DNA of 64,000 nucleotides from Vibrio breoganii (GTDB lineage Bacteria > Pseudomonadota > Gammaproteobacteria > Enterobacterales > Vibrionaceae). The notes beneath the pieces were generated by a model. That model was not told the DNA's origin. It did no database searches and saw nothing but the letters and a program-made list of their open reading frames with translations. The stretch lies in the NCBI RefSeq assembly GCF_001677275.1, contig NZ_CP016178.1, positions 248,001 through 312,000 of the forward strand, in the 5' to 3' direction. Below are positions 56,810 to 64,000 of this stretch, piece by piece (positions within the stretch are counted from its first letter, which is position 1; each line of letters starts with the position of its first letter). The position numbers and the translations under genes were made by a program.

Positions 56810-57016
56810 AGAGTTTTAGGCTAGCCTTTTATAATATCTTGTTACTTTACACAGGGTTAATGTGATTTGCACTCAATTGAGAGGCGACTGTGCGTGCGAT
56901 CTTACTGAACTTTCAAAGAAAAACCTAAAAATTACCTACCGCTTAATGCGCTCATTGGATTAATCATAGTAAACTGAAGCGGTTCAACCCGAAATCTTAA
57001 GGACAAGTACGCTAAC

Positions 57017-59092
57017 ATGCAGTTGCAAGCCACCCCGTCAGCTCGTTTTTTCTTACAAGACGAATACTTTGATATCAAGCTAGAGAAGGATCAGTTGGTT
57101 CTTACCTCTCGAGAGAATCAAACCTCGATTCCTTTTTCGGAATGGAGCGGTAAAACCTCCATTGAGCGTGGCTTAGTATGGGGAAGCATTACCTTTTATG
57201 GCTACCAGCAACAGCAAGCTGATGAAGCGGTGCAAAACGCCTGGCAGATCCAGGGGTTATCTTGGGGAAAGGCCAAGTCATTTGGCCGAACTGCCGTTCA
57301 GTATTATGAGAAGTGGCACCGCCTGCAATGTCGTCAGCTGAACCTCTACTTGCCTAAGTGGCAACAAAAACTGCAATTACTGCGTCAGAAGCCCGCGTAC
57401 CTTGCACACTCCGAGTGGCGTTCTTGGCAAGAGATGGTGCATGCTGATCTTGAAGAGATGAACATCAGCTTGAATGATGCAAACCAGCGCATGCCTGAAA
57501 ATATGCAGGAGGTGAACCAATGGCTATGCCCTAAAGGGGACATGGTTAAGGAGCGTAATGAACTCTGGCTCACCAATGAAACTCAGAACTGGCAAGTGTT
57601 GTTTGCTCAAATTGAAAACTCTCCTCTAAATGCGTCTCAGCAAAAATCGGTCTTGCTAAATAATGATCACAACTTGATCTTAGCGGGAGCGGGTACCGGT
57701 AAAACCAGCGTACTTATGGCTAGAGTGGCGTATCTATTGCAAAGTCATCAAGCCCAAGCTGAAGATGTTGCCCTGCTCGCGTTTGGCAAAGATGCTGCCA
57801 CGGAGATGTCACAGCGCCTATCGAACAAAATAGGTGTGACGTCGCAAAAGGTGAATGTAAGTACCTTCCATAAGATGGCGCTGCATATTATCCAACATGT
57901 GGAAGGCAGCCCGGCGAAGGTGAGTTCACTGGCATCTGAGAGCAAGCAAAAGCAGCAGTGGTGCGCACAATGGCTAAAAGAACACTGGACTAACGCCACG
58001 AATTTTAAACGCTGGCAAAAACATCTATCACAATGGCCTATTGCCTATCTGAAGGGAGATGTGGACCTTGGTAGCCAGTTTGAAAACCCGAAATTGATCG
58101 CTTGGCTTGATCAACAGTTGGATCAACTGTGCTCGATGAGTGTCACCAAGAAATCCATTCAACAGCAGATTATTGAGCATCCTGAGTATTCGCGTCTTAA
58201 TAGTGAACTGCAGTTGGTGTGGCCTTGTTATCAAGCGTGGAAACAGTACTTAAAAGAACAAGGTGAATTGGATTTCCATTCAATGATAGAAAAAGCCACG
58301 CATTATGTGTCTAAGAATCGATTTAAGGCTCCATGGCGCTACTTAATGGTGGATGAGTATCAAGATATTTCTCCTGCGCGCTTAGCGTTAGTTGAAGCGA
58401 TTGTGAATCAACCCTGCGAGCAAGGAAGACGCTCGTTATTTGCCGTTGGCGATGACTGGCAGTCTATTTATCAGTTTGCTGGCTCAGATGTAAACCTGAC
58501 TACTGGCTTCCTTGAGCGCTTTCCAGATGCGGCGACGCACCATCTCGATACCACCTATCGTTTCAATTCCCAGATTGCGGACGTGGCGGGCGAGTTTATA
58601 CTGCAAAACCCTCTGCAGCTCACTAAAACCCTCACCGCACACAAGCAGCAAAAACAAAAAGCGGTGTCAGTGGTTGCCGAAGCTAAGCTAGAGAAAACAC
58701 TGCAACGTGTGAACAACACTCACAAGCCCTTGTCGGTTTTAGTGCTTGGGCGCACTCACAAAGATAAGCCGAGCAAGCTTAAGCAATGGCAATCGGAGTA
58801 CAGCAACCTCGAATTTAGTTTTATGACCTGTCACTCGAGTAAAGGAAAAGAGGCTGATGTTGTGCTTCTGATGGGAGTGAATGAGCATAACTTCCCACAA
58901 AAAGAGCGAGCACCGCATCTGGATGTCGCGCTTAAATCAAGTAACGAATCTTTCCCGTTTGCAGAAGAACGCCGTTTGTTTTATGTGGCTCTGACTCGCG
59001 CAAAACAAGAGGCGATTGTGAGCTACGATCTTCAGCCATCTCCCTTTATCACAGAGCTACTTGAAGGCTCCTATGCAGTGAAAAAGAAGTAA
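57017..59092 (+). CDS. helD: DNA helicase IV HelD (691 aa)
   Basis: UvrD/Rep superfamily 1 helicase with HelD-type N-terminal region (about 190 residues). Walker A is LAGAGTGKTSV, then DFHSMIEKA, Walker B VDEYQDISPARLAL, GDDWQSIYQFAGSD, TYRFN, TCHSSKGKEAD and the last motif FYVALTRAK. It unwinds DNA 3' to 5' in recombination-related repair. Divergent from yccS, as in the E. coli yccT-mgsA-helD-yccS cluster. Confidence 0.96.
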   Translation: MQLQATPSARFFLQDEYFDIKLEKDQLVLTSRENQTSIPFSEWSGKTSIERGLVWGSITFYGYQQQQADEAVQNAWQIQGLSWGKAKSFGRTAVQYYEKWHRLQCRQLNLYLPKWQQKLQLLRQKPAYLAHSEWRSWQEMVHADLEEMNISLNDANQRMPENMQEVNQWLCPKGDMVKERNELWLTNETQNWQVLFAQIENSPLNASQQKSVLLNNDHNLILAGAGTGKTSVLMARVAYLLQSHQAQAEDVALLAFGKDAATEMSQRLSNKIGVTSQKVNVSTFHKMALHIIQHVEGSPAKVSSLASESKQKQQWCAQWLKEHWTNATNFKRWQKHLSQWPIAYLKGDVDLGSQFENPKLIAWLDQQLDQLCSMSVTKKSIQQQIIEHPEYSRLNSELQLVWPCYQAWKQYLKEQGELDFHSMIEKATHYVSKNRFKAPWRYLMVDEYQDISPARLALVEAIVNQPCEQGRRSLFAVGDDWQSIYQFAGSDVNLTTGFLERFPDAATHHLDTTYRFNSQIADVAGEFILQNPLQLTKTLTAHKQQKQKAVSVVAEAKLEKTLQRVNNTHKPLSVLVLGRTHKDKPSKLKQWQSEYSNLEFSFMTCHSSKGKEADVVLLMGVNEHNFPQKERAPHLDVALKSSNESFPFAEERRLFYVALTRAKQEAIVSYDLQPSPFITELLEGSYAVKKK

Positions 59093-59116
59093 ATTACTTT
59101 AAAGGTTGGTGAGCTT

Positions 59117-59617
59117 ATTCGAAAATCTAGTGTTTATTTTGTTGTAAGCCTTAGCTTGCTCGCTCTAGCTGGCTTGTTTTCGTTTGCCTCAAACCAGAGC
59201 TTACCTCCTGCATCTGAGTTAATGATTCGCTCAGGGCAACTCAGTTCATTGAAATATCTCACTCCTGTTCGGGGCAGCAAATCGGTACGCCTACAATTGA
59301 TTGATGGAAGTTGGTTTCAGTACTCCTCTAAAGCCGGTGATATTGAGACAGTCTATCGAGCATTGCAGCGCAACGAAGGGGAGCTCTTAAAAGTAGGATA
59401 CGCTTATGGGTTTAGTGGATCTCCGGTTGGCGATGAACGTCAGTTCTACAACGTACTTTCTTTACAAATTGGCTCTCAGACAATAAAAAGCTATCAGCAA
59501 ATTGAAGATGCTTGGAAGAGTGATAATCAGCTTGCGGTGATAGTGGGTAAGGGGCTTTTGATCGCTAGTGCATTGCTCGTATTGTTTGGAGGAGTGCTCC
59601 GTTTTCGTGGCCAATAA
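59117..59617 (+). CDS. Two-membrane-segment protein, unknown; unusual start (about 167 aa)
   Basis: The frame begins right after the helD stop and has no ATG or GTG before the first hydrophobic helix. A TTG at 59156 would cut that helix (SVYFVVSLSLLALAGLFSFA). An ATT at 59117 gives IRKSSVYFVV, a proper signal-anchor, with GGTGAG 3 bases upstream, so I favour it. The C-terminus has a second helix (GKGLLIASALLVLFGGVL). The middle resembles DUF3592-type domains (VRLQLIDGSWFQYSS). Probably cotranscribed with helD. Confidence 0.6.
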   Translation: MRKSSVYFVVSLSLLALAGLFSFASNQSLPPASELMIRSGQLSSLKYLTPVRGSKSVRLQLIDGSWFQYSSKAGDIETVYRALQRNEGELLKVGYAYGFSGSPVGDERQFYNVLSLQIGSQTIKSYQQIEDAWKSDNQLAVIVGKGLLIASALLVLFGGVLRFRGQ

Positions 59618-59734
59618 AGATCAAAACTGCAAAATCGGACTATTAAATCTAAAAATGGAAGAGGAACTATCTAGAGTTGTAACTACACTATAGGTGCGCA
59701 CACAGCTTAAACAGTGTTTAAGAAGGAGGTTCCA

Positions 59735-59965
59735 ATGAACCTAAAAGTCATCATCATATTGTCATTATTATTGGCAGTTATTTATCTGGGATTCAACAGC
59801 AATATCCCACAGCTCAACGCTTTCAAAAACTTCATTACTGGCACCTTTTCTACTGAAGTTGCGGAAAACCGCGCTGGTACTAGTAATGACAATCGACGCA
59901 AGCGTCCAGTTCCTGAGCCGTATGAAGAGGATACTGAAGTGGATGCCAACGTTTATATTGAGTAA
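59735..59965 (+). CDS. Small single-pass membrane protein, unknown (76 aa)
   Basis: AAGGAGG lies 5 bases before the ATG, an ideal site; an upstream in-frame GTG (59714) precedes it and is not needed. One N-terminal helix (VIIILSLLLAVIYLGF), then a basic linker NRRKRPVPEP and an acidic tail EEDTEVDANVYIE. No family recognised. Confidence 0.65.
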   Translation: MNLKVIIILSLLLAVIYLGFNSNIPQLNAFKNFITGTFSTEVAENRAGTSNDNRRKRPVPEPYEEDTEVDANVYIE

Positions 59966-59991
59966 CAATTATTTTTAGGTAGTAAAAATGA

Positions 59992-60033
59992 TTAAGCCAC
60001 CTTCGACTAGTAATACTAATTTAGGTGGCTTAA
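59992..60033. terminator. Hairpin between converging genes
   Basis: TTAAGCCACCT / AGGTGGCTTAA, perfect 11-bp arms with a 20-nt loop. It is placed as a shared terminator but lacks a T-run. Confidence 0.5.
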
Positions 60034-60086
60034 CGGGAAGAGTATTGTTCAAAGATAGTGAGGGCTGATCTTTGGTCAGGACTTTT

Positions 60087-60542
60087 CTAGGTACGTTTCG
60101 CTAGGTAAGACTCGTAATCTGGAATCGCAATTTCCACTTCTTCACCAATCAAAGAAGAGTCAAATAGGAATCGCGCGGTAGCACGGTTGGTGGCTACAGG
60201 AATATTCCATACGCTCGCGATACGAAGCAGTGCTTTTACGTCAGGGTCGTGCGGAGCGGCATTCAGCGGGTCCCAGAAAAAGATCATTACATCAATTTTA
60301 CCTTCTGCAATCATTGCACCCAACTGCTGATCGCCTCCCATAGGGCCACTGATCAGGCTTTTAATTTCAAGACCCGTCTCTCGGCTAAGTAGATGGCCAG
60401 TTGTGCCAGTTGCATACAGAGTATGCTTTTCTAGCTTTTGTTGGTTTTCTTTGGTCCAGTGAAGGAGTTCTCTTTTGTAGTGGTCGTGAGCTACTAAGGC
60501 TACGTGCTTGCGAGCCTGCATAGTACGGGTGGTTTTTTCCAT
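60087..60542 (-). CDS. mgsA: Methylglyoxal synthase MgsA (151 aa)
   Basis: Nearly all E. coli MgsA landmarks are present: [53 protein letters not shown] with the catalytic Asp, [34 protein letters not shown]. It turns dihydroxyacetone phosphate into methylglyoxal and phosphate, a bypass used when phosphate is short. Near helD, as in E. coli. Confidence 0.97.
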   Translation of the reverse strand: MEKTTRTMQARKHVALVAHDHYKRELLHWTKENQQKLEKHTLYATGTTGHLLSRETGLEIKSLISGPMGGDQQLGAMIAEGKIDVMIFFWDPLNAAPHDPDVKALLRIASVWNIPVATNRATARFLFDSSLIGEEVEIAIPDYESYLAKRT

Positions 60543-60686
60543 GGTTCATTACCTAATTTTTGTTGTCGTTTCATAAGATATTACCATTACTCTTATTGGC
60601 TGTGGGGACAGATTTAAAAATTTGTTTTCCCTGATAAATTTGTTAGATTGTGCGCGATTAACTCAATGTCAGTGAAAGGTATAAGT

Positions 60687-61373
60687 ATGAACAAAGCGGT
60701 CGTTATTTTCAGTGGAGGTCAAGACTCTACAACCTGCCTAGTGCAAGCGCTCACACAATTTGATGAGGTGCATGCGATTACTTATGACTATGGTCAGCGC
60801 CATCGTCAAGAGATTGAGATTGCTCAGAAGCTAGCAAAGAAGCTAGGTGCAAAGGCACACAAGGTAATGGATGTAACATTGCTTAATGAATTGGCTGTGA
60901 GCTCTCTGACTCGAGACGATATCCCGGTTTCTCACGACCTTGGTGAGAACGGATTACCAAACTCTTTTGTACCTGGACGCAATATCCTATTCCTAACGCT
61001 AGCAGGTATCTACGCCTATCAAGTCGGAGCAAAAACCCTGATCACCGGTGTCTGTGAAACAGATTTCTCGGGTTACCCAGATTGCAGGGATGAGTTTGTG
61101 AAGGCGATGAACGCAGCGCTTTCACTGGGAATGGATTACCAGTTAGATATTAAGACTCCGCTAATGTGGTTAAACAAGGCGGAAACATGGGCCATGGCGG
61201 ATCACTATAACGCACTAGAGATGGTGAGGGATGAAACCTTGACCTGCTACAACGGCATCGTTGGTAGAGGTTGTGGGGACTGCCCCGCTTGTGATTTAAG
61301 AGCAAAAGGTCTTGCTGAGTATCAAGACAATGCCGATGAAGTCATGACGTCTTACAAGCACAAATCGCAGTAA
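60687..61373 (+). CDS. queC: 7-cyano-7-deazaguanine synthase QueC (228 aa)
   Basis: P-loop [10 protein letters not shown] of PP-loop ATPases, [32 protein letters not shown] and the zinc-binding Cys cluster [19 protein letters not shown]. Converts carboxy-deazaguanine to preQ0 in queuosine synthesis. ATG at 60687 matches family starts; the upstream frame from 60648 adds 13 residues. No preQ1 riboswitch was recognised upstream. Confidence 0.96.
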   Translation: MNKAVVIFSGGQDSTTCLVQALTQFDEVHAITYDYGQRHRQEIEIAQKLAKKLGAKAHKVMDVTLLNELAVSSLTRDDIPVSHDLGENGLPNSFVPGRNILFLTLAGIYAYQVGAKTLITGVCETDFSGYPDCRDEFVKAMNAALSLGMDYQLDIKTPLMWLNKAETWAMADHYNALEMVRDETLTCYNGIVGRGCGDCPACDLRAKGLAEYQDNADEVMTSYKHKSQ

Positions 61374-61381
61374 GAATTGAA

Positions 61382-61408
61382 AAGGCTCCGACATACCGTA
61401 GGAGCCTT
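61382..61408 (+). terminator. Intrinsic terminator after queC
   Basis: AAGGCTCC / GGAGCCTT with a ten-base loop and CATTT after. Confidence 0.8.
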
Positions 61409-61432
61409 CATTTGTGTTTTATACATAATGTC

Positions 61433-61618
61433 CTAATAATCATCCTCAGTTAAACGTCCTTCGATTGCGTAAGGGTCGTCTTCGAATACGTGATTTGCTC
61501 TTCCTCTAAGAGTCTCCAGTTGTTGCTCCAACATGTCCATCGTTTCAAAATTTCCCTCTGAGCAGGCAATGTAAATTTGTTGCTCGAGATCTTCTATTCT
61601 GTCGCGTACGGTCATCAT
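61433..61618 (-). CDS. Small acidic coiled-coil protein (61 aa)
   Basis: TVRDRIEDLEQQIYIACSEG and MLEQQLETLRGRANHVFE form heptad-like helices; the end is acidic (LTEDDY). GGGAGG precedes the double ATG. No family recognised, but the ribosome site and composition favour a real gene. Converges with queC. Confidence 0.6.
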   Translation of the reverse strand: MMTVRDRIEDLEQQIYIACSEGNFETMDMLEQQLETLRGRANHVFEDDPYAIEGRLTEDDY

Positions 61619-61848
61619 AATCGCCTCCCTAGGTATGCAGTGTTTATGCTTACGAGCGGCTTACTCAATTGGCTCACCATGAAGATCATTAATCTTCACT
61701 TTCAACAAACGAGTCATACTCTGACTTTCAACGGAATTATAGTTCATAAAATAACCAGTAATGTTGTGCGTAGAGAGGACGGTATTAAGATCTAGCGCTA
61801 AGCTTTTGACTCTACTAAAAAAGAAAATTAATAAATTTTAGTGAGACA

Positions 61849-62250
61849 ATGATGATAGAGATCCAAGGTATTGATCACGTGGTTTTGCGCTCAACCCAAG
61901 TGGAAAGCATGCTATCGTTCTACTGTAACGTTCTTGGATGTGAGGTAGAAAGGCGTCTTGCTGAGGAGGGACTCACCCAGCTTCGAGCAGGCAATGCGCT
62001 GATAGACATTATTGATGTTGATAGCCCACTGGGGAAGCTTGGTGGTAAGCCACCGCAACAAAACGGGCGCAATATGGATCACTTTTGCCTGCAAATAGCG
62101 CCAATCAATCAACAACAGTTACTCGCATACCTGCGTAATCATGACGTCGATATCTTGCCTGATGCAATTCGTTACGGGGCGACGGGGTTAGGTTGGTCTT
62201 TATATGTGCACGATCCAGAGAAGAATGTGGTTGAGCTTAAGCCTGTTTAA
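61849..62250 (+). CDS. VOC-family (glyoxalase-like) protein (133 aa)
   Basis: A single vicinal-oxygen-chelate domain: IDHVVLRSTQVESMLSFYCNVLG with metal-ligand His, MDHFCLQI with the second, and the end YVHDPEKNVVELKPV with the Glu ligand. This short form is close to YaeR-like and glyoxalase/bleomycin-resistance proteins. Substrate unknown. Ends just before a group of REP palindromes. Confidence 0.88.
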   Translation: MMIEIQGIDHVVLRSTQVESMLSFYCNVLGCEVERRLAEEGLTQLRAGNALIDIIDVDSPLGKLGGKPPQQNGRNMDHFCLQIAPINQQQLLAYLRNHDVDILPDAIRYGATGLGWSLYVHDPEKNVVELKPV

Positions 62251-62345
62251 ATGCCTTTTGATTTGTCATCATGCTCGAGTACTTTTCTGGGTCAGCACTT
62301 TGGCTGGACATCATTGGTTGAGTATCAAAGTTAGCTATGTGCGCA

Positions 62346-62541
62346 CTAAGATCCTGAATCAAGTTCAGGATGACGGCTGTTTTAGTCTGCGCTTTTAACC
62401 GGGATCTCATCAACATCAAACTCCAAAAGTGCGTCATACTGGAAAATACAGAGTATTTATCCAGTATCTTAGAGTGAACATAGTTGGCTAAGGCACTTCA
62501 TAAGATCCTAGATATTTGCTGTGCAAATTCTAGGATGATGG
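62346..62541. repeat. Cluster of three REP-type palindromes
   Basis: 62346-62376 is the reverse complement of the left hairpin of the 18.6-19.4 kb repeats. 62432-62473 is the reverse complement of the right hairpin of that unit (about 37 of 42 bases). 62501-62541 belongs to the palindrome family seen at 11478-11520. Order and orientation differ from the 19-kb array, so the halves can move separately. Confidence 0.8.
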
Positions 62542-62794
62542 TTTAGGTTTTGATTCTAGCGTTTGAGGGCATCTACTTCATTACGGTGGCCCCTTAACTT
62601 GCTTATTTGAATTTGAGCTCTCTTGACTCGCTATCAATAGCTCTAACCTATTCAGTAGGGCGATGAATGTGCGTTCAACAAATAACCGTGTGCAATCTGT
62701 CACTGTGCAAACAGTAAGCTTACGCATTATTGACATAACAATAGGTGGCAAAAGGGACACTATCTCTATGTGAAACTTACCCCCGTTGAGCCCG

Positions 62795-63142
62795 ATGGAA
62801 TTTACTGAACAAGACAGAGCTGCCCTATACGAAACATGGATGTCCCAAAAAGCCAAGATGCGTCTAACGCAAATGGAGATCTCCCGAAAACTAGGAGTAT
62901 CTCAGGCTGAATTTGGACAATTGCTTCGTGGACGCGCGCCCCTAACATACCCGTTTATTACTCGCTTTTGTGAGTACCTCAAGGTTGATCCAGCCTATGC
63001 GATCCCATCACTGCGTGTGAATGTCACCGTTGAAAACAGCGTTGTTACTTTATGCTCGAGAATGTCAGTGGATGGCGATATCAGAAATGTATATGTGGAT
63101 GGTAATCAGGTAGTTGTAGAGTACGAGCATCGTATTTGCTGA
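62795..63142 (+). CDS. XRE-family HTH protein (115 aa)
   Basis: Cro/C1-type helix-turn-helix at residues about 25-65: RLTQMEISRKLGVSQAEFGQLLRG, FITRFCEYLKVDP. The C-terminal half is a small beta-rich part with VTVENSVVTLCSRMSV. ATG at 62795 is used; a TTG lies three codons upstream. No clear ribosome site. A chromosomal single gene with its own terminator, not next to a toxin partner. Confidence 0.82.
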   Translation: MEFTEQDRAALYETWMSQKAKMRLTQMEISRKLGVSQAEFGQLLRGRAPLTYPFITRFCEYLKVDPAYAIPSLRVNVTVENSVVTLCSRMSVDGDIRNVYVDGNQVVVEYEHRIC

Positions 63143-63151
63143 TAAGAACTG

Positions 63152-63178
63152 AAAGGCAGGCCATTGTGGCCTGCCTTT
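63152..63178. terminator. Intrinsic terminator between converging genes
   Basis: AAAGGCAGGCC / GGCCTGCCTTT, 11-bp stem with ATTGT loop. Confidence 0.88.
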
Positions 63179-63203
63179 GTAACGCTTCTAACTCATATCA
63201 AAC

Positions 63204-64000
63204 TTAAGGGGTAGGGTTACACGTGCCTTCTGAGAAATCACGATACTGACCATTCGATTCGAAGTACATAAATTCCATAGGATAATCATCTCTAGAATTA
63301 CAGAAAAAGCTCAGTACATCGTAGCTTGTTGAGTCAACTGCAGTTGGCGTGCGTAATGTAGAGTAAGCCCCTAAACTCCAAGCAAATTCCGCTACATTAG
63401 TTATATCAAAGTGATTCCAAACGTTCATATCACTTGAGTACAACCCCATAGTGTTAGTATAAACATCATCAGCGCTAAGGGTCGAGCGACCTTCGGCGTA
63501 GATATTACCACTGATAGTCAATACTTCAGCGTCAATCGATGAACCGGTTCGTAAAGTGAGATTTGTTGCTGTGATATTGTCAACCTCAGCGCTACTGTTT
63601 TGTTCTAGGTAGATCTCAGAGTCAACGGTTAATTCTTCAGCGTAGAGAGTACTACCTCCATGTAAGTCGAACTTAGGTGCAGTGATACTCTGAACATCAA
63701 TGTTGCTATTACCTACTGCTTCAATTGGACCGTCCGAATCAATGCTGGTTACTCGTACTTTTGCCCCTTGCGCTAGGCGGAACCCGTCAGTGCCGACAGA
63801 AACAGCCTCTGTTTTAATACCTGCTCCCATATCCATATATAGATTAGTGGAAGCGGTTATTGAGATATCTGCGAGGGCAATACCATTTTCCCGAAGAGCT
63901 AGAATAGGTGTAGTAATAACATCACTGCTAATAATAGAACCTCTCCGAACTACAATCTCATTGTACGCAGTGATCTCGGGCGCAGTGAGGTAACTATTGT
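63204..64000 (-). CDS. Beta-helix-like repeat protein, C-terminal part (5' end outside window)
   Basis: The frame is open to the window end; 265 residues are visible. Short repeats of about 20 residues follow one another, with patterns such as TAPKFDLHGGSTLYAEELTV, TATNLTLRTGSSIDAEVLTI and SGNIYAEGRSTLSADDVYT, typical of a solenoid like right-handed beta-helices or bactofilin-like surface proteins. The end holds a non-repeat domain with two Cys (FFCNSRDD, GTCNPTP) that could form a disulfide, hinting at export. No family recognised. Confidence 0.72.
   Translation of the reverse strand, partial: NSYLTAPEITAYNEIVVRRGSIISSDVITTPILALRENGIALADISITASTNLYMDMGAGIKTEAVSVGTDGFRLAQGAKVRVTSIDSDGPIEAVGNSNIDVQSITAPKFDLHGGSTLYAEELTVDSEIYLEQNSSAEVDNITATNLTLRTGSSIDAEVLTISGNIYAEGRSTLSADDVYTNTMGLYSSDMNVWNHFDITNVAEFAWSLGAYSTLRTPTAVDSTSYDVLSFFCNSRDDYPMEFMYFESNGQYRDFSEGTCNPTP

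Noticed and set aside
60600..60686. preQ1 riboswitch before queC
   Set aside because: No recognisable C-rich pseudoknot pattern in the 90 bases before the start.
61577..61795. 72-residue plus-strand frame
   Set aside because: Overlaps a small minus-strand gene with a strong ribosome site and has none itself.

Overview
The window looks like chromosomal DNA of a marine Vibrio or a close relative. The strongest markers are an intact luxP-luxQ pair (autoinducer-2 receptor), a yccT/yccS/helD/mgsA neighbourhood as in enterobacteria, a DctBD-controlled TRAP dicarboxylate transporter, and dispersed palindromic repeats that begin or end with CGTCAT/ATGACG. No rRNA, tRNA or CRISPR array was seen.

Layout. 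1-4.7 kb: the 3' end of a secreted metzincin-type protease, a nuclease 3' fragment with an (Asn-Gly)10 tail cut by an IS3-family element (989-2231, TSD CAT), a PurR-box-controlled NCS2 purine permease, and a 263-bp MITE-like element. 4.7-9.8 kb: YHS-domain protein, YeaR-like cupin with a small upstream ORF, Fur-box-preceded ferric-siderophore reductase, periplasmic alpha-amylase MalS and a secreted unknown. 9.8-13 kb: an IS1111-group (IS110 family) element inserted in a REP palindrome, next to an exact 366-bp tandem duplication that copies the 5' end of ydhF. 13-19.4 kb: lipoprotein, RND efflux adaptor and pump, then six 100-bp palindromic repeats. 19.5-30.1 kb: lactate utilisation operon (lldP-lldD-FAD/Fe-S D-lactate dehydrogenase), two LysR regulators, an FAD oxidoreductase and a nitrilase. 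30.2-34.7 kb: accessory, AT-rich island with a translationally coupled three-gene cassette (dual OB-fold, DUF488, DUF4326) and a group II intron. 34.7-44.8 kb: pentapeptide-repeat protein, MFS/LysR divergent pair, and dctPQM facing dctDB with a consensus sigma-54 promoter. 44.9-53.7 kb: DUF496, then a tight run yceH - GIY-YIG - luxP - luxQ - unknown Cys-rich protein, then an SDR and glpD. 53.9-64 kb: yccT, yccS, helD, mgsA, queC, small proteins, a VOC protein, an XRE-type regulator and a beta-helix-like protein cut by the window end.

The observation I find most interesting is in the IS1111-group element. Its non-coding region downstream of the transposase contains, in the order expected for an IS110-family bridge (seek) RNA, four short stretches that can be matched to the left target, right target, left donor end and right donor end, each taking in the CT core. 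The junction of the neighbouring 366-bp duplication falls on the same CT core, as expected for a scar left by precise excision of a second copy. The second interesting locus is the dual-OB/DUF488/DUF4326 cassette beside the group II intron, an uncharacterised accessory system that could be a conflict or nucleic-acid-modification module.
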